Part shown: positions 34,793 to 44,999 of the stretch, piece by piece | Position numbering within the stretch: position 1 is the stretch's first letter | Layout: each line of letters opens with the position of its first letter | Assembly (NCBI RefSeq): GCF_013410875.1 | Contig: NZ_JACCCU010000001.1 | Span: 372,001-436,000 of the forward strand | Length of the DNA: 64,000 nt | Direction of reading: 5' to 3' | Source of the DNA: Tunturiibacter empetritectus | GTDB lineage: Bacteria > Acidobacteriota > Terriglobia > Terriglobales > Acidobacteriaceae | Made by a program: the position numbers and the translations under genes | The notes under the pieces: model-generated | Seen by the model: the letters and a program-made list of their open reading frames with translations, nothing else | Told to the model about the DNA's origin: nothing | Database searches by the model: none

Positions 34793-37700
34793 ATGAAAAT
34801 CCGGATTGGAACACAGCGCCTTCTGTGCAGGGCCAGTTCTCACGCCCTGATGTTTTTGCTATGCGTTTTTGCGTCGGCCCCGGCTTTTGGAGCCGATCCG
34901 GCTATCCCCTCGGGTGACATACGTATTCACTATCATCGGCCGGACGGCAACTATAGCGGCTGGACGGTCTACGCCTTCGATAACACCACGGAAGACACTG
35001 GCAACTATGGCGGCGGTCCGGTTGAGGTGACTGGCACGGACAGCTTCGGCGCGTATTTTGATGTTGGAGTAACAACCGGCGCGCAAGAGGTTGGGATTAT
35101 TATTCACAACCCGACGGCTTCGGGCGGAGACCAAAAGGACACTCCAAACAATCTGTTTGTCGATCCGGCTACGCAGGGGATTGAGTATTGGGCTTACTCC
35201 GGGATAGCCAAACTGTATACAGCCGCACCCAGCCTGACCAATCCCACCGCGCTACTGCCAGGATATGTCCGTGTTCACTACCACCGGACGGATGGCAACT
35301 ATGGCGGCTGGACGATCTATGCTTTTTATGACACAACGGAGTACACCGGAGACTACAACAGCGGGTTAGTACCTGTGACGAATACTGACGCGTATGGAGC
35401 GTATTTTGATGTAGCAGTTGTCCCGAATGCGCAGAACCTTGGGCTGATCATTCACAATCCATCGGCGTCGGGCGGCGACCAGAAAGACCCGGGAACGAAC
35501 GAGTTTGTAGATCCGACTACGGAAGGTTTTGAGTACTGGGGCTACACAGGCATTGGCAAACTATACAAGAGCCAGCCGAGCCTGACCAATCCCAGCGCGC
35601 AGTTACCCGGGTACGCTCGCATCCACTATTACCGGCCTGACGGAAACTACGCGAACTGGACCGTCTATGCGTTTAACGACACTGCAGAATATACCGGCGA
35701 CTTCAACGACGGACTGACTGGAGTGACCAGCCATGACTCCTATGGCGCGTACTTCGACATAAGTCTGATTCCCAATGCGCAGAACCTTGGATTCATCATC
35801 CACAATATCTCTACCGGCGTTAAAGATCCCGGGCCTGACATGCATCTGAATGTCGCTACCAATACCCAGGCGTGGGCGATTTCAGGGAACGCGATGGTCT
35901 TCACGTCAACGCCAACTCCGACCCAGATACTGGATAGTCTGCTGAATGTGGAGCAGGCATACTGGCTTGATCGCCAGCGAGTGGCTATTCAACCGCAGTT
36001 TGCTCAAAGTGGCGATACCTACGCGATCAGCACCAGCCTGACCGGCGGCCTTTCTGTGACGCCCACCGGTATTACGGGAGGCACCAATATTCCGCTCACT
36101 GTTAGCGGAGCCCTGACTGCGGATGAATTGCTCCGTTACCCGCAATTGAGTGGGTATACCGTCCTTCAACTACCGGCGAATACGCAACTTTCAACTTTGC
36201 AGACGGCTCTGGAAGGGCAGCTCGCTTTTTCAGCGATCGGTTCGAATGGAGCGTTGCAGTATGCCACTGGCATACAGTTTGCGGGTGTTCTGGACGACCT
36301 CTATTACTACCCAGGCAAGCTTGGCGTTGTCTTTCACCATTGGGACGACACAGGTTGGCACGACTGGCCTGAAGACGAGGACTGCGCCATGAAGCTAAAG
36401 CTGTGGGCACCCACGGCGCAGAGTGTCTCGTTGCAAATCTTTGACCACGAATCCGATACGTCGCCTTCTACCATTGTGGCGATGCATGAGCATAATGGTG
36501 TATGGGTCGCAAAAGGGGAGCCTGGTTGGAAAGATAAGTACTACCTTTACAGCGTGAAAGTCTGGGTGTCAGCCGACGGCGCGGTGGACACAAATGTAAC
36601 CAGCGATCCCTATTCAATCGATATCGCCTTGAACGGCACTAAGAGCAGGTTCACCGATCTCGACTCCCGTGAGACGAAGCCCGCAGGCTGGGACGAGGAT
36701 ACTTCGCCTCCGCTGCGAAGCCTCAGCGACATAAGCATTTATGAGTTGCATGTACGCGACTTTAGCGTGGACGATCTCACGGTTCCATTGGCTCATCGTG
36801 GTATGTACGATGCTTTTGAGGATCATGGCTCGGACGGTATGAAGCATCTTCGCTCTTTAGCTGCCAGTGGGCTAAAGGCAATTCATATCCTGCCTTCCTT
36901 CCACTTCGCCAGCGTGAATGAAGACAAATCCACGTGGATCATCCCCACAGGTCTCGCGGCATATCCGCCGGACGGGCAGCAGCAGCAGGCGGCTGTCACC
37001 ACAAGCCAGACCAATCCTGCGTACAACTGGGGATATGATCCCGTGCACTACATGACGCCTGAGGGTAGCTACGCAATCAATCCGGATAACCGCGTGCGCG
37101 AGTATCGAGGAATGGTGGATGGGCTGCACAAGGCGGGACTGCGTGTGGTTCAGGATGTGGTCTTCAACCACACAAACGCCAGCGGCGAAGGTCCGAACTC
37201 CAATCTCGACGAGGTGGTGCCAAACTACTATCACCGCCTCGACGCGAATGGAAATCTTGAGACAGGTTCGTGCTGCCCCGACACAGCAAGCGAACATCTC
37301 ATGATGGAAAAGCTGATCATCGACACCCTCGTGCTCAATGCGCGAGACTATAAGATCGATGGCTTCCGCTTCGACATACTGAGCTTCATGTTCACATACA
37401 ACATTCAGCATATTCAGCAGGCACTGCAGGCGCTTACTCCCGAGAAAGACGGCGTTGACGGATCGAAGATCTACCTCTACGGAGAAGGATTCAACTTCGC
37501 AGATACCGCGAACAATCAAATAGGTCCGAACGCTTCACAGATTAATCTTTATGGGTTTGGAGTTGGCACCTTCAACGACCGCATACGTGATGGCATCCAC
37601 GGCGGCAGTCCGTTTACCGATGAGCGGGTGCAGGGCTTTGCCACAGGGCTCTTCACCGATCCAAGCGATTACACCAATTCGAATCCGCCGTTGAGCGGTC

Positions 37701-38596
37701 AGCAAAGCCAGTTGCTGCAATACTCTGACTGGATCGATGTAGGACTGACGGGCAACCTGCGCGATTACAGCTTTATCGATAGCGCTGGGGCGACAGTAAC
37801 CGGCGCTCAAGTGAACTACAACGGGCAACCGACGGGATATACGAAGAGCCCAATTGAGGCGGTGAATTATGCCTCAGTCCACGACAATCAGGACCTCTTC
37901 GATAAGGTACAGCTAAAGTCGAGCTACAACGACAACATTGCTACTCGTGCCCGGAGGCAGGTGATGGGCATGAGCCTGGTTACGCTGGGAGAGGGAATTC
38001 CGTTCTTCCAGGCAGGCGATGATCTGCTCCGCTCCAAGGATATGGACCAGAACAGCTATAACTCCGGAGACTGGTTCAATAAAATCGACTGGAGCGGGAA
38101 GACGGCAAACTGGGGTATTGGCCTGCCTATTGCAAGCCAGAATCAGGCCCAGTGGCCCATCATGACGCCGCTGCTCAGCAACTCCGCGTATACGCCTCTT
38201 CCAGTAAATATCGCGTACAGTGAAGCAGCGTTCAGCGAACTGTTGAATATCCGCTATAGCTCAGAGTTGTTCCGCATGTCCACGTTTAGCGAAGTGCAGC
38301 AGAACCTAATCTTCCTGAATACGGGGCCAAGCCAGACGCCGGGGCTAATCGTCATGAAGCTGGACGCGAATGGTGGCAACTACGGAATGTACAAGCATAT
38401 CGTAGTGATCTTCAACGCGACCAATGCGTCCGTGACTTTCACCAACAGTCGACTGCAGGGTTTGGCCCTGCATCTGCACCCAGTGCAACGAAGCTCTAGT
38501 GATCCGGAAACGAGGCTATCCACGTTCAACTCTAAGGAGGGGACTGCGACAGTACCCGCACTCACAACCGCAGTCTTTGTGGGCGAATCCGAGTAG
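34793..38596 (+). CDS. pulA: Secreted pullulanase with three CBM41 modules
   Basis: 1267 residues, CAGGGAG before the ATG, signal peptide to about 33. Three tandem CBM41 (pullulanase-associated) modules begin near 42, 155 and 275, each with R[IV]HYxRxDGNYxxW and a downstream FIIHN/LIIHN core. An all-beta region and a CBM48-like domain (about 510-610) precede the GH13 barrel. Catalytic residues: nucleophile D861 (GFRFD), acid/base E898 (YGEGF) and stabilising D1031 (VHDNQ). It debranches alpha-1,6 links of pullulan or glycogen-type glucans outside the cell. A single gene. Confidence 0.95.
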   Translation: MKIRIGTQRLLCRASSHALMFLLCVFASAPAFGADPAIPSGDIRIHYHRPDGNYSGWTVYAFDNTTEDTGNYGGGPVEVTGTDSFGAYFDVGVTTGAQEVGIIIHNPTASGGDQKDTPNNLFVDPATQGIEYWAYSGIAKLYTAAPSLTNPTALLPGYVRVHYHRTDGNYGGWTIYAFYDTTEYTGDYNSGLVPVTNTDAYGAYFDVAVVPNAQNLGLIIHNPSASGGDQKDPGTNEFVDPTTEGFEYWGYTGIGKLYKSQPSLTNPSAQLPGYARIHYYRPDGNYANWTVYAFNDTAEYTGDFNDGLTGVTSHDSYGAYFDISLIPNAQNLGFIIHNISTGVKDPGPDMHLNVATNTQAWAISGNAMVFTSTPTPTQILDSLLNVEQAYWLDRQRVAIQPQFAQSGDTYAISTSLTGGLSVTPTGITGGTNIPLTVSGALTADELLRYPQLSGYTVLQLPANTQLSTLQTALEGQLAFSAIGSNGALQYATGIQFAGVLDDLYYYPGKLGVVFHHWDDTGWHDWPEDEDCAMKLKLWAPTAQSVSLQIFDHESDTSPSTIVAMHEHNGVWVAKGEPGWKDKYYLYSVKVWVSADGAVDTNVTSDPYSIDIALNGTKSRFTDLDSRETKPAGWDEDTSPPLRSLSDISIYELHVRDFSVDDLTVPLAHRGMYDAFEDHGSDGMKHLRSLAASGLKAIHILPSFHFASVNEDKSTWIIPTGLAAYPPDGQQQQAAVTTSQTNPAYNWGYDPVHYMTPEGSYAINPDNRVREYRGMVDGLHKAGLRVVQDVVFNHTNASGEGPNSNLDEVVPNYYHRLDANGNLETGSCCPDTASEHLMMEKLIIDTLVLNARDYKIDGFRFDILSFMFTYNIQHIQQALQALTPEKDGVDGSKIYLYGEGFNFADTANNQIGPNASQINLYGFGVGTFNDRIRDGIHGGSPFTDERVQGFATGLFTDPSDYTNSNPPLSGQQSQLLQYSDWIDVGLTGNLRDYSFIDSAGATVTGAQVNYNGQPTGYTKSPIEAVNYASVHDNQDLFDKVQLKSSYNDNIATRARRQVMGMSLVTLGEGIPFFQAGDDLLRSKDMDQNSYNSGDWFNKIDWSGKTANWGIGLPIASQNQAQWPIMTPLLSNSAYTPLPVNIAYSEAAFSELLNIRYSSELFRMSTFSEVQQNLIFLNTGPSQTPGLIVMKLDANGGNYGMYKHIVVIFNATNASVTFTNSRLQGLALHLHPVQRSSSDPETRLSTFNSKEGTATVPALTTAVFVGESE

Positions 38597-39001
38597 GCGA
38601 GCCGGTCGCTGTTCCTAAGGGCGGAATGAGAGGTAATAACTCAGCTCGTGACTCGCGGCTAACTCTATAAGGACATGAGTTAAAGGACGACCCACTCCTT
38701 CCTTCTAGAGGACTTGATCGATAGTTTAAATTCAGCAAATTTCATGCCAACTATCCAAGTACTGGAATCACATGGCTCATCTTAAGGAAGGCATTCAAGG
38801 ATAAGCGGGCGGTTTTTCTGGCTGCTTTCGATCACGAAGCGACGCGTTGAGAGCATCGGAACCAGGGGCGGCTCCAAACTCTCATGGCGGCGTAGTGTAG
38901 GGCCATTCCGAGAATTGCTAATAGCAGGTAATCAGTGCTGCATTATCCTTAGAATTTGTTTAGAATTAGAAATGTATTAAACAATCAACAAGGAGACCTT
39001 T
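38597..39001. other. Intergenic region before the isochorismatase gene
   Basis: 405 bases, AT-rich near the right end (TTTAGAATTAGAAATG), where the isochorismatase promoter probably lies; AAGGAGA at 38990-38996 is its ribosome site. No RNA gene, repeat or small ORF is supported. Confidence 0.4.
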
Positions 39002-39598
39002 ATGCCCACCGTCACACCACGGTTCTCGCCCACCGACAGCATTATCCTGCTGGTTGACCACCAATCGACCACCATCGACTGGGTCAAGAGCCTGCCCAAA
39101 GCCACTGTTATCGCTAGTTGCCGCGTCCTCGCCCGAATGGGCGTCACCTTCTCGATACCGCTCTTTCTCACCACCACCATGGAGGAATACGTAGGCCCCA
39201 CGCTGCCCGAGATCGAGGAGGTCGCCCCCGACGCGTTCGCTGCGCGCTTCAAGCGTGGCGGCATCCTCAGCTGCTTCGACCAGCCCGAACTCACGGCTGC
39301 CCTCAAGGCCACCCGCCGCACCAACCTCATCCTCGCGGGGCTCACCACCGACATCTGTCTCTTTTGGGCCGCCCGCGACGCTGTGCGTCTCGGCTACAAC
39401 GTCAACGTCATCGCCGACGCCTGCGGCACCATGTCCACCATAGGCGACGACACAACTTTCGACCGTCTCCGCGCCCTCGGTGTTACTGTCAGCGTCGTCA
39501 ACCAGATCGTCACCGAGCTCGAGAACGACTTCGGCAGCCCCGACGGTCTCAAAGCCCAACAAATCCTCTCCGACGAAGTCATCTCCAAGCTCACTTAG
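39002..39598 (+). CDS. Isochorismatase-family cysteine hydrolase
   Basis: 198 residues with AAGGAGA before the start. The catalytic triad is recognisable: D19 (LLVDHQ), a lysine in RFKRGG near 84, and the nucleophile C119 (GLTTDICLFWAARDA) after the cis-peptide region. The family includes nicotinamidases and small-amide hydrolases. MEEYVGPTLPEI and the C-terminal layout match the YcaC-like branch, whose substrate is undefined. Followed by a hairpin and the porin gene. Confidence 0.9.
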   Translation: MPTVTPRFSPTDSIILLVDHQSTTIDWVKSLPKATVIASCRVLARMGVTFSIPLFLTTTMEEYVGPTLPEIEEVAPDAFAARFKRGGILSCFDQPELTAALKATRRTNLILAGLTTDICLFWAARDAVRLGYNVNVIADACGTMSTIGDDTTFDRLRALGVTVSVVNQIVTELENDFGSPDGLKAQQILSDEVISKLT

Positions 39599-39611
39599 CA
39601 TTGCGCACTGT

Positions 39612-39643
39612 GCCGCGCCCGAGGCAAACTCTCCGGGCGCGGC
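39612..39643 (+). terminator. Hairpin between the isochorismatase and porin genes
   Basis: Perfect 10-bp stem GCCGCGCCCG / CGGGCGCGGC with a 12-base loop, then CTCTTT. It acts as a terminator or a partial attenuator; the porin gene starts 21 bases later with its own GTG. Confidence 0.75.
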
Positions 39644-39663
39644 CTCTTTAGAAAGGCCAAACA

Positions 39664-41076
39664 GTGAACACTCGGGATCCCTTTTGCATCGCGGCGACGC
39701 TCGCACTAATGCTGCTATGCGCCCACTCCCGTCTCACCGCCCAAACTGCCACCCCACCGCCCTACACACCTCAGGTCTGGGACATCGACTGGTCCTACCT
39801 CGCCGAGCCTGCCGCGCGCGATAGCGTTGCCGCCGACTGGACGGACCGCCTCCACTACATCCCACTCGGCGACACCAGGTTTCTCTCTATCAACGGCCAA
39901 CTCCGCGAGCGTGGCGAGTATCAGGATCACCCTGCCTTCGGCGCGCAGCCACCCGATAACGGCTACCTCTTGCAGCGTTATCTCTTCAGCGCCGATCTGC
40001 ACCTCAGCCAGCGCTTCCGCACTTTCATCCAGTTCGACAGCGGCCTTATTGACGGACGCGACGGCGGACCGCGCCCTGGCATCGACGAAGACAAGCTCGA
40101 CGTCAACCAGGGCTTCATCGACATCACTCCCTTTAAGTCCGCTGATAACAACCTCACGGTTCGCGCCGGTCGCCAACTCATCTCCCTGGGTTCTACACGT
40201 CTCGTCGCCACTGGTGCCGGCCTCAACGTCGAGCAGCCCTTCGATGGCTTCCGCCTTACGCTCCTCGCCGGCTACTGGACCGCCGATGGTATCGCTGTGC
40301 GCCCCACCGAGACGAAGACCGGCTTCTTGGACAACGAACCGAACCCCGCTGAAGAACTCTGGGGGCTCTACGTTAGCCGGGCGCTTCCGTCCTTCCACAC
40401 CAATTTGGATCTCTATTACTTCGGCTACGACCACAAGTCCGTCCGCTACGCACAGGGTACTGGTCGCGAGCAGCGTGAGACCATCGGCGCGCGCATCTGG
40501 TCCCACACCTCCACGTGGGACTACGACTTTGAATACACAGGCCAGTTCGGCCGTTTCAACACCGGCGAAATTAGTGCCATGGGAGCCGGATATCACCTCG
40601 GCTACACCTTTACCCATGCCCGCTTCGCGCCGCACCCTGAAGTTGACGGCGGCGTCCTAAGCGGTGATCACAACGCCCACGACAACACACTCGGCACCTT
40701 CAATCCACTGTTCCCCAACGGCAATTACCTCAGTCAGAGTATCTTGCTCGGCCCCTTCAATCTCATCATCGTGCGCCCCACCTTCAAGACAGCGCTCACC
40801 CGCAAAGTGAGCAGCAACACTAATGTTGAACTCCTCTGGCGGCAAGCCACACGGGATGGGGTCTACAACATCGTAGGCATTCTCACCCATCCTCCAGACA
40901 ACTCCACCGCACGCTCCATCGGCACGCAAATCCAGCAGGGATTTGATTACAACTTCACCCGCCATCTCAGCGGCTCCCTGGTCTATGAACATTTCTTCGC
41001 CGGCGAGTTCCTGAAGCAGAGTCCGCCCGGCCACAGCCTCAACTTTATCTCTCCGCAGCTGACTTGGAACTTCTAA
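39664..41076 (+). CDS. Alginate-export-type outer-membrane porin
   Basis: 470 residues from a GTG with AAAGG upstream. A signal peptide (ATLALMLLCAHSRLTAQ) is followed by an all-beta chain of repeated amphipathic strands (RFRTFIQFDSGLIDG, FNTGEISAMGAGYHLGYTF) ending with an aromatic C-terminus (QLTWNF). This is the alginate_exp (PF13372) pattern: a monomeric 18-strand barrel for polysaccharide or small-molecule passage. It shares direction with the small membrane protein gene 18 bases downstream. Confidence 0.85.
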   Translation: MNTRDPFCIAATLALMLLCAHSRLTAQTATPPPYTPQVWDIDWSYLAEPAARDSVAADWTDRLHYIPLGDTRFLSINGQLRERGEYQDHPAFGAQPPDNGYLLQRYLFSADLHLSQRFRTFIQFDSGLIDGRDGGPRPGIDEDKLDVNQGFIDITPFKSADNNLTVRAGRQLISLGSTRLVATGAGLNVEQPFDGFRLTLLAGYWTADGIAVRPTETKTGFLDNEPNPAEELWGLYVSRALPSFHTNLDLYYFGYDHKSVRYAQGTGREQRETIGARIWSHTSTWDYDFEYTGQFGRFNTGEISAMGAGYHLGYTFTHARFAPHPEVDGGVLSGDHNAHDNTLGTFNPLFPNGNYLSQSILLGPFNLIIVRPTFKTALTRKVSSNTNVELLWRQATRDGVYNIVGILTHPPDNSTARSIGTQIQQGFDYNFTRHLSGSLVYEHFFAGEFLKQSPPGHSLNFISPQLTWNF

Positions 41077-41094
41077 CGCCCCACGAGACTTCCC

Positions 41095-41553
41095 ATGCAA
41101 ACACCTCTCGAGCAAGCACTCGTCTTCGGCATCGTCCTACTCAATGCCTACAGCTTCGGCGCCAATTGTGTGGAACGCTTCGTTAACTATCAAACTTGGC
41201 CTCTCATTGCCGCGGCCTCTTTCACGGCGTATCACAAAGCGCAACAGCCGCTGATCCAGGCCTTCGTAGTTGCTCCCATCGCCGTTGGGTTCGTGTTGCA
41301 GATATGGTTTCTGCGGATTGTGCCCGTCGCCGTGAACCCAATGGTCCCGTGGGTGATGATCATCGCGTCCGCAGTCGGCGCAGTCTCTACGGTGACGCTT
41401 CAGCTTCCCATCCATACCGCCTTGAACCGAGACGGTTACTCGCCCGCACTGATGAGAAAACTGCTGCGCACCGACTGGATCAGGAAGGGGGCTGACGTCG
41501 TCAGGCTGGCCGCAACCGTTGTCCTAATGCATCAGATCGTCAGCGCTCATTAG
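41095..41553 (+). CDS. Four-helix membrane protein (DUF1772-like)
   Basis: 152 residues, about four membrane helices (ALVFGIVLLNAYSFGANCVE; LIQAFVVAPIAVGFVLQIWF; MVPWVMIIASAVGAVSTV; C-terminal VVRLAATVVLMHQIV). A conserved HTALNRDGYSP lies between helices 3 and 4, typical of the DUF1772 / anthrone-oxygenase-like group. It follows the porin closely and overlaps the converging MarR gene by 14 bases. Confidence 0.65.
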   Translation: MQTPLEQALVFGIVLLNAYSFGANCVERFVNYQTWPLIAAASFTAYHKAQQPLIQAFVVAPIAVGFVLQIWFLRIVPVAVNPMVPWVMIIASAVGAVSTVTLQLPIHTALNRDGYSPALMRKLLRTDWIRKGADVVRLAATVVLMHQIVSAH

Positions 41554-42031
41554 GTGCTAGCCCACGCAACTTGCGTAACAATTGCGCTGCTGCGTTCTTC
41601 TCTTCGGTCGAAAGATGATGCATTGCCTCAACCAGATCTTTTGCATGAAGAGGAAAGATCTTCCTCGCTAGCACGCGGCCCTTTTCTGTGATGATCCCCA
41701 TCACGATGCGCCTATCTTCGCTCCTCGATTCGCGCGCAATCAACCCGCGTTTCTCTAACTTCTTCACTGTGTAAGTTGTACTGGCGCCCGTGAGCAGAAT
41801 CCTCTCGCTTAGTTCACCGAGTGGCGTTGGTCCGCCGTGAAATAGAACCATCAGTACTGAGAATTCGGTCATAGTCAGCCCATGCTTCTGCATACGCGGG
41901 CGAACATAGTCGTCGACAAACTTGAATGCCCTGCCAATCGAAAGAATGAGCTGTAGGGACGCTGACCCTTCCGGGGTGGGTCCCTGCGGCCTTCCCTGCG
42001 CGGAGTCGCCGCCCAATTGAGATCCCTGCAT
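41540..42031 (-). CDS. MarR-family transcriptional regulator
   Basis: 163 residues. Winged helix core: LTMTEFSVLMVLFHGGPTPL, then GASTTYTVKKLEKRGLI (recognition helix) and the wing SEDRRIVMGIITEKG. The N-terminal 25 residues are low complexity and may not all be translated. Dimeric repressor responding to small ligands or redox; targets may be the porin/membrane gene pair that converges on it, but no operator was found. Confidence 0.9.
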   Translation of the reverse strand: MQGSQLGGDSAQGRPQGPTPEGSASLQLILSIGRAFKFVDDYVRPRMQKHGLTMTEFSVLMVLFHGGPTPLGELSERILLTGASTTYTVKKLEKRGLIARESRSEDRRIVMGIITEKGRVLARKIFPLHAKDLVEAMHHLSTEEKNAAAQLLRKLRGLAPNER

Positions 42032-42242
42032 CCAGCAATTTTATCGCTCTCTGCTCTCTGCCGCTCGAACTCTGCCTGACGTTTTGCGGCCCGTTCAACC
42101 CGAGTTCACGTGGCAATGCGCGCTTCAGTCCAATTCGCGACTCGGTCGGATGAAGGTGGCCAAGTGCAGCATGGCTAAAGCGTCGCCGGGTACGGCGCCG
42201 GCTGCCAAATCGCTCGACGCCAGATTGCCATCGTTTCTACGA

Positions 42243-43706
42243 TTACATCGTCGGCTGTCTTGCGGGGAGGACCGGCATTTGGAGCGTAACCTGAGTACCG
42301 TGTCCCGGTGGGCTCACAATTTCCACATTGCCACCGTGAAGCTGCGCAATGCTCTTCACGATTGCCAGCCCTAGGCCAGTTCCCCCCGAACCGTGGGACC
42401 GCGCTGAGTCGACTCGGAAGAAGCGGTCAAAGACTCTTGGTAGGGCTTCTGCCGGGATACCGATGCCCGTATCGGAGACTTCGATGTGAACCGTGGAAAC
42501 ATCTGCATTTGCGCTCAACACGACTGTTCCGCCGGGTGGGGTGTGAGCTAACGCATTTGCGACCAGGTTGCCTACCGCCCTTTGCAAAAGCGTGCGGTCC
42601 AACTCGGCAACAACCGGTTCGCTGGCAACGGCAGCGGTGAGCGAAACTTCGCCGTCCACAGCCGAGGCTTCGTAGTATTCCCTTACTTGGTCCAGCAATT
42701 CGCCCACATCCACCCGCTCGCGGCGTAAATAGGACAACGGACTCTCCGCCCGTGCGAGAAAGAGGAGGTCGCCGATCAGATCCGACAGCCGCACAGCTTC
42801 CTCGAGGCAGGATTCGATCACATCGCGATATTCGCCGGAAGTGCGCGCGCGGGCGAGAGCCACTTCTGCCTCGCCGCGAATGTTATTCACGGGCGTGCGC
42901 AGGTCGTGCGCGATGTCTGCCGAAAACCTCGAAATGCGCTCGAACGACTCCTGCAGGCGATCCAGCATCTCGTTGAAGGTGCCTGCCAGAGATGCCAGTT
43001 CGGACGGATATCCTTCCGGACGGATACGTTCCTTCAGGTTGCTCGAGCTAATGTGGCGCGCAGTTGTCGCCATTTCCTCCACAGGGCGAATGCCGTGCCG
43101 CGCAATCTGGTACCCGATCAACGGAAAAATGGCGAAGGCCCCCAGCAGAATGACCCAAAACCAGAACCGGTAGCGTGCCAGCAGCTCCTCTTTTTGCGAG
43201 ACATCAATCGCAATCTGAACGGTGTCGGTATGAGTTGCGGACAGCCCCACCTGAGCCAATGCGCTGGTAACGCGAAAAGCGTGTCCGTTGCTGCCTTTGA
43301 TTCGGATCGTGCGCTCTGAGTGGTTTTTGGTTTTGCCGGCTAATTGCGCCAGGTCCAACTGGTCTGCCATGCCTGGCGTCGTTAGCACAGGGGTGTTTTG
43401 ATCATCCAGCAGCCGAATATAAAAACGTTCGTACTGGCGCGCCGCCGATTCCAGCTCGATCTCCTCCCGCAGTGCGTCCACGTCATCGGGTCTTTCCTGC
43501 AACATAGTACGAAGCACGTGTACCTTGTCCGCGAGAAACAAATCAGTACTTTTGTCGAGTTCGCTCTCGAGCACTAAGTAGAGACTAACTATGGCGATGG
43601 TTACAAGAAATAAGCCCGCGAGTGCGTAGCCGGCGGTTAGCCGGAAGGCCAGAGTACGCCACAAGCGCGAGACTGTCGTGATTCTGCTACTCGGCTTCCA
43701 GGACAT
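42243..43706 (-). CDS. Heavy-metal-type sensor histidine kinase
   Basis: 487 residues: membrane helix 1 at about 23-45, a periplasmic sensor domain, helix 2 at 182-200, HAMP at 201-254, HisKA with phospho-accepting H267 ([13 protein letters not shown]), and HATPase_c ([23 protein letters not shown]). The layout is that of CusS/IrlS-like kinases, which usually sense copper, silver or other metals. Its start overlaps the response regulator's end by 20 bases, so both come from one message. No metal efflux gene is adjacent. Confidence 0.93.
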   Translation of the reverse strand: MSWKPSSRITTVSRLWRTLAFRLTAGYALAGLFLVTIAIVSLYLVLESELDKSTDLFLADKVHVLRTMLQERPDDVDALREEIELESAARQYERFYIRLLDDQNTPVLTTPGMADQLDLAQLAGKTKNHSERTIRIKGSNGHAFRVTSALAQVGLSATHTDTVQIAIDVSQKEELLARYRFWFWVILLGAFAIFPLIGYQIARHGIRPVEEMATTARHISSSNLKERIRPEGYPSELASLAGTFNEMLDRLQESFERISRFSADIAHDLRTPVNNIRGEAEVALARARTSGEYRDVIESCLEEAVRLSDLIGDLLFLARAESPLSYLRRERVDVGELLDQVREYYEASAVDGEVSLTAAVASEPVVAELDRTLLQRAVGNLVANALAHTPPGGTVVLSANADVSTVHIEVSDTGIGIPAEALPRVFDRFFRVDSARSHGSGGTGLGLAIVKSIAQLHGGNVEIVSPPGHGTQVTLQMPVLPARQPTM

Positions 43707-44358
43707 AGCCTGCGCCTCGAACGGTATGGATCAATTTAAGCGGGAAAGGATCGTCGACCTTGCCGCGTAGCCGTCGCACATTCACATCTACGACATTCGT
43801 GTCGCTGTCGAAGTTCATGTCCCAGACCGCTTCGGCGATCAGAGTTCGCGACAGCACCTCACCTGCGCGCCTTGCCAGCAACGATAAGAGAAGGAACTCT
43901 TTAGGTGTTAGATCCAACCGCTGACCGCCTCGCATGGCACGTTGACGCAACAAGTCGATTTCAAGGTCAGCCAAGCGCATACTTTCCTGCGAACGCGCCG
44001 GTCCTCGGCGTAGCAACGATCGTACGCGTGCCAGCAATTCGGAAAAAGCGAACGGTTTTACCAGATAGTCGTCCGCTCCTAATTCGAACCCTCGTACCCG
44101 TTCGTGCACCGCATCGCGAGCGGTAAGAAGAAGTACCAGGGAGCGCCCGCTTTGTTGTCTCAAGCGAGTCAAAACCTGCCAACCATCCAGCTTTGGGAGC
44201 ATGATATCGAGAATGATGATATCGAAATGCATCTCCTGCGCGAGGTGCAATCCTTCCGATCCGTCTTCGGCGACGTCAACGACAAACCCTGCTTCTCCAA
44301 GGCCCTTCTTCAGGAACTTGGCGGTTTTAGCTTCATCTTCGACGACAAGAATTTTCAT
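43687..44358 (-). CDS. OmpR/CusR-type response regulator
   Basis: 223 residues from the ATG at 44358; an upstream in-frame ATG at 44400 would add 14 residues not found in the family. Receiver: E7/D8, phospho-acceptor D51 (IIILDIML), K101 (LVKPF). A C-terminal winged helix contains [13 protein letters not shown] and the recognition helix [13 protein letters not shown]. Pairs with the kinase overlapping its 3' end. Target genes are unknown; the neighbouring TonB receptor and small secreted protein are candidates by position. Confidence 0.93.
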   Translation of the reverse strand: MKILVVEDEAKTAKFLKKGLGEAGFVVDVAEDGSEGLHLAQEMHFDIIILDIMLPKLDGWQVLTRLRQQSGRSLVLLLTARDAVHERVRGFELGADDYLVKPFAFSELLARVRSLLRRGPARSQESMRLADLEIDLLRQRAMRGGQRLDLTPKEFLLLSLLARRAGEVLSRTLIAEAVWDMNFDSDTNVVDVNVRRLRGKVDDPFPLKLIHTVRGAGYVLEAE

Positions 44359-44458
44359 GATTCGCCAACCTTTCTCGAGCGACAGTGCATTTTGCCTCAA
44401 TTCGAACGATTTCTATTAGTGCCTTCCCGTGACATCATTCGGGCTCCAGCAAGTATGC

Positions 44459-44947
44459 TCAGGTTTGTGGCAATTGCCGGAGATAGATGAGTGTTTGTCT
44501 TTCGGCTTTATCCGGAGACGCATTCAGGCCGTTGCGAACTCTCTGAAGAGCGGCGCCATTGTCAATCAGCGTCCACGTCTCTTTGGAAAGGATGATGCGG
44601 CCGTCTTCGTGTTCTTCCACAGAAAAGACCAGGCATGGTCCGTTCCAAACGATGGAAGTGTGAAACTCATCCCCATCATTCCCTATGGATACAGAGGTCT
44701 TACCATCCGTGGTGTAGCGTTGCACAGCGTACCGCGGCGGCCCAGAATTGCGGAGAGCGGCAGTCTCCACTATCAAGTCAGGATCGCGGTGCTCGATGTG
44801 CAGCGTGACACTGCCGGTTCGCTTCGGCGTCGAGCGTTCGCTGCTCAGTTTCCACGTCCCGGAGAAGTCTAAGTTCGGTGGCGAGCAGATTCCGGTAGAC
44901 GCCAAAAACAGTGCCGAAAGCAAACCCAGAAAGAATCGTCTTTTCAC
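44459..44947 (-). CDS. Small secreted protein of unknown function
   Basis: 162 residues from a GTG (44947) with GAGG about 8-11 bases upstream. A signal peptide (FFLGLLSALFLASTGIC) is followed by LDFSGTWKLSSERS, the start of a lipocalin-like or beta-barrel 'SGTWKL' fold common in Acidobacteriota and Bacteroidota. It lies between the TonB receptor and the two-component system, on the same strand. Function unknown. Confidence 0.75.
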   Translation of the reverse strand: MKRRFFLGLLSALFLASTGICSPPNLDFSGTWKLSSERSTPKRTGSVTLHIEHRDPDLIVETAALRNSGPPRYAVQRYTTDGKTSVSIGNDGDEFHTSIVWNGPCLVFSVEEHEDGRIILSKETWTLIDNGAALQRVRNGLNASPDKAERQTLIYLRQLPQT

Positions 44948-44999
44948 GCTCGCAGACCTCTATCCCGCCATGCCATACTTCCTAGACCGCACTCCCTCA

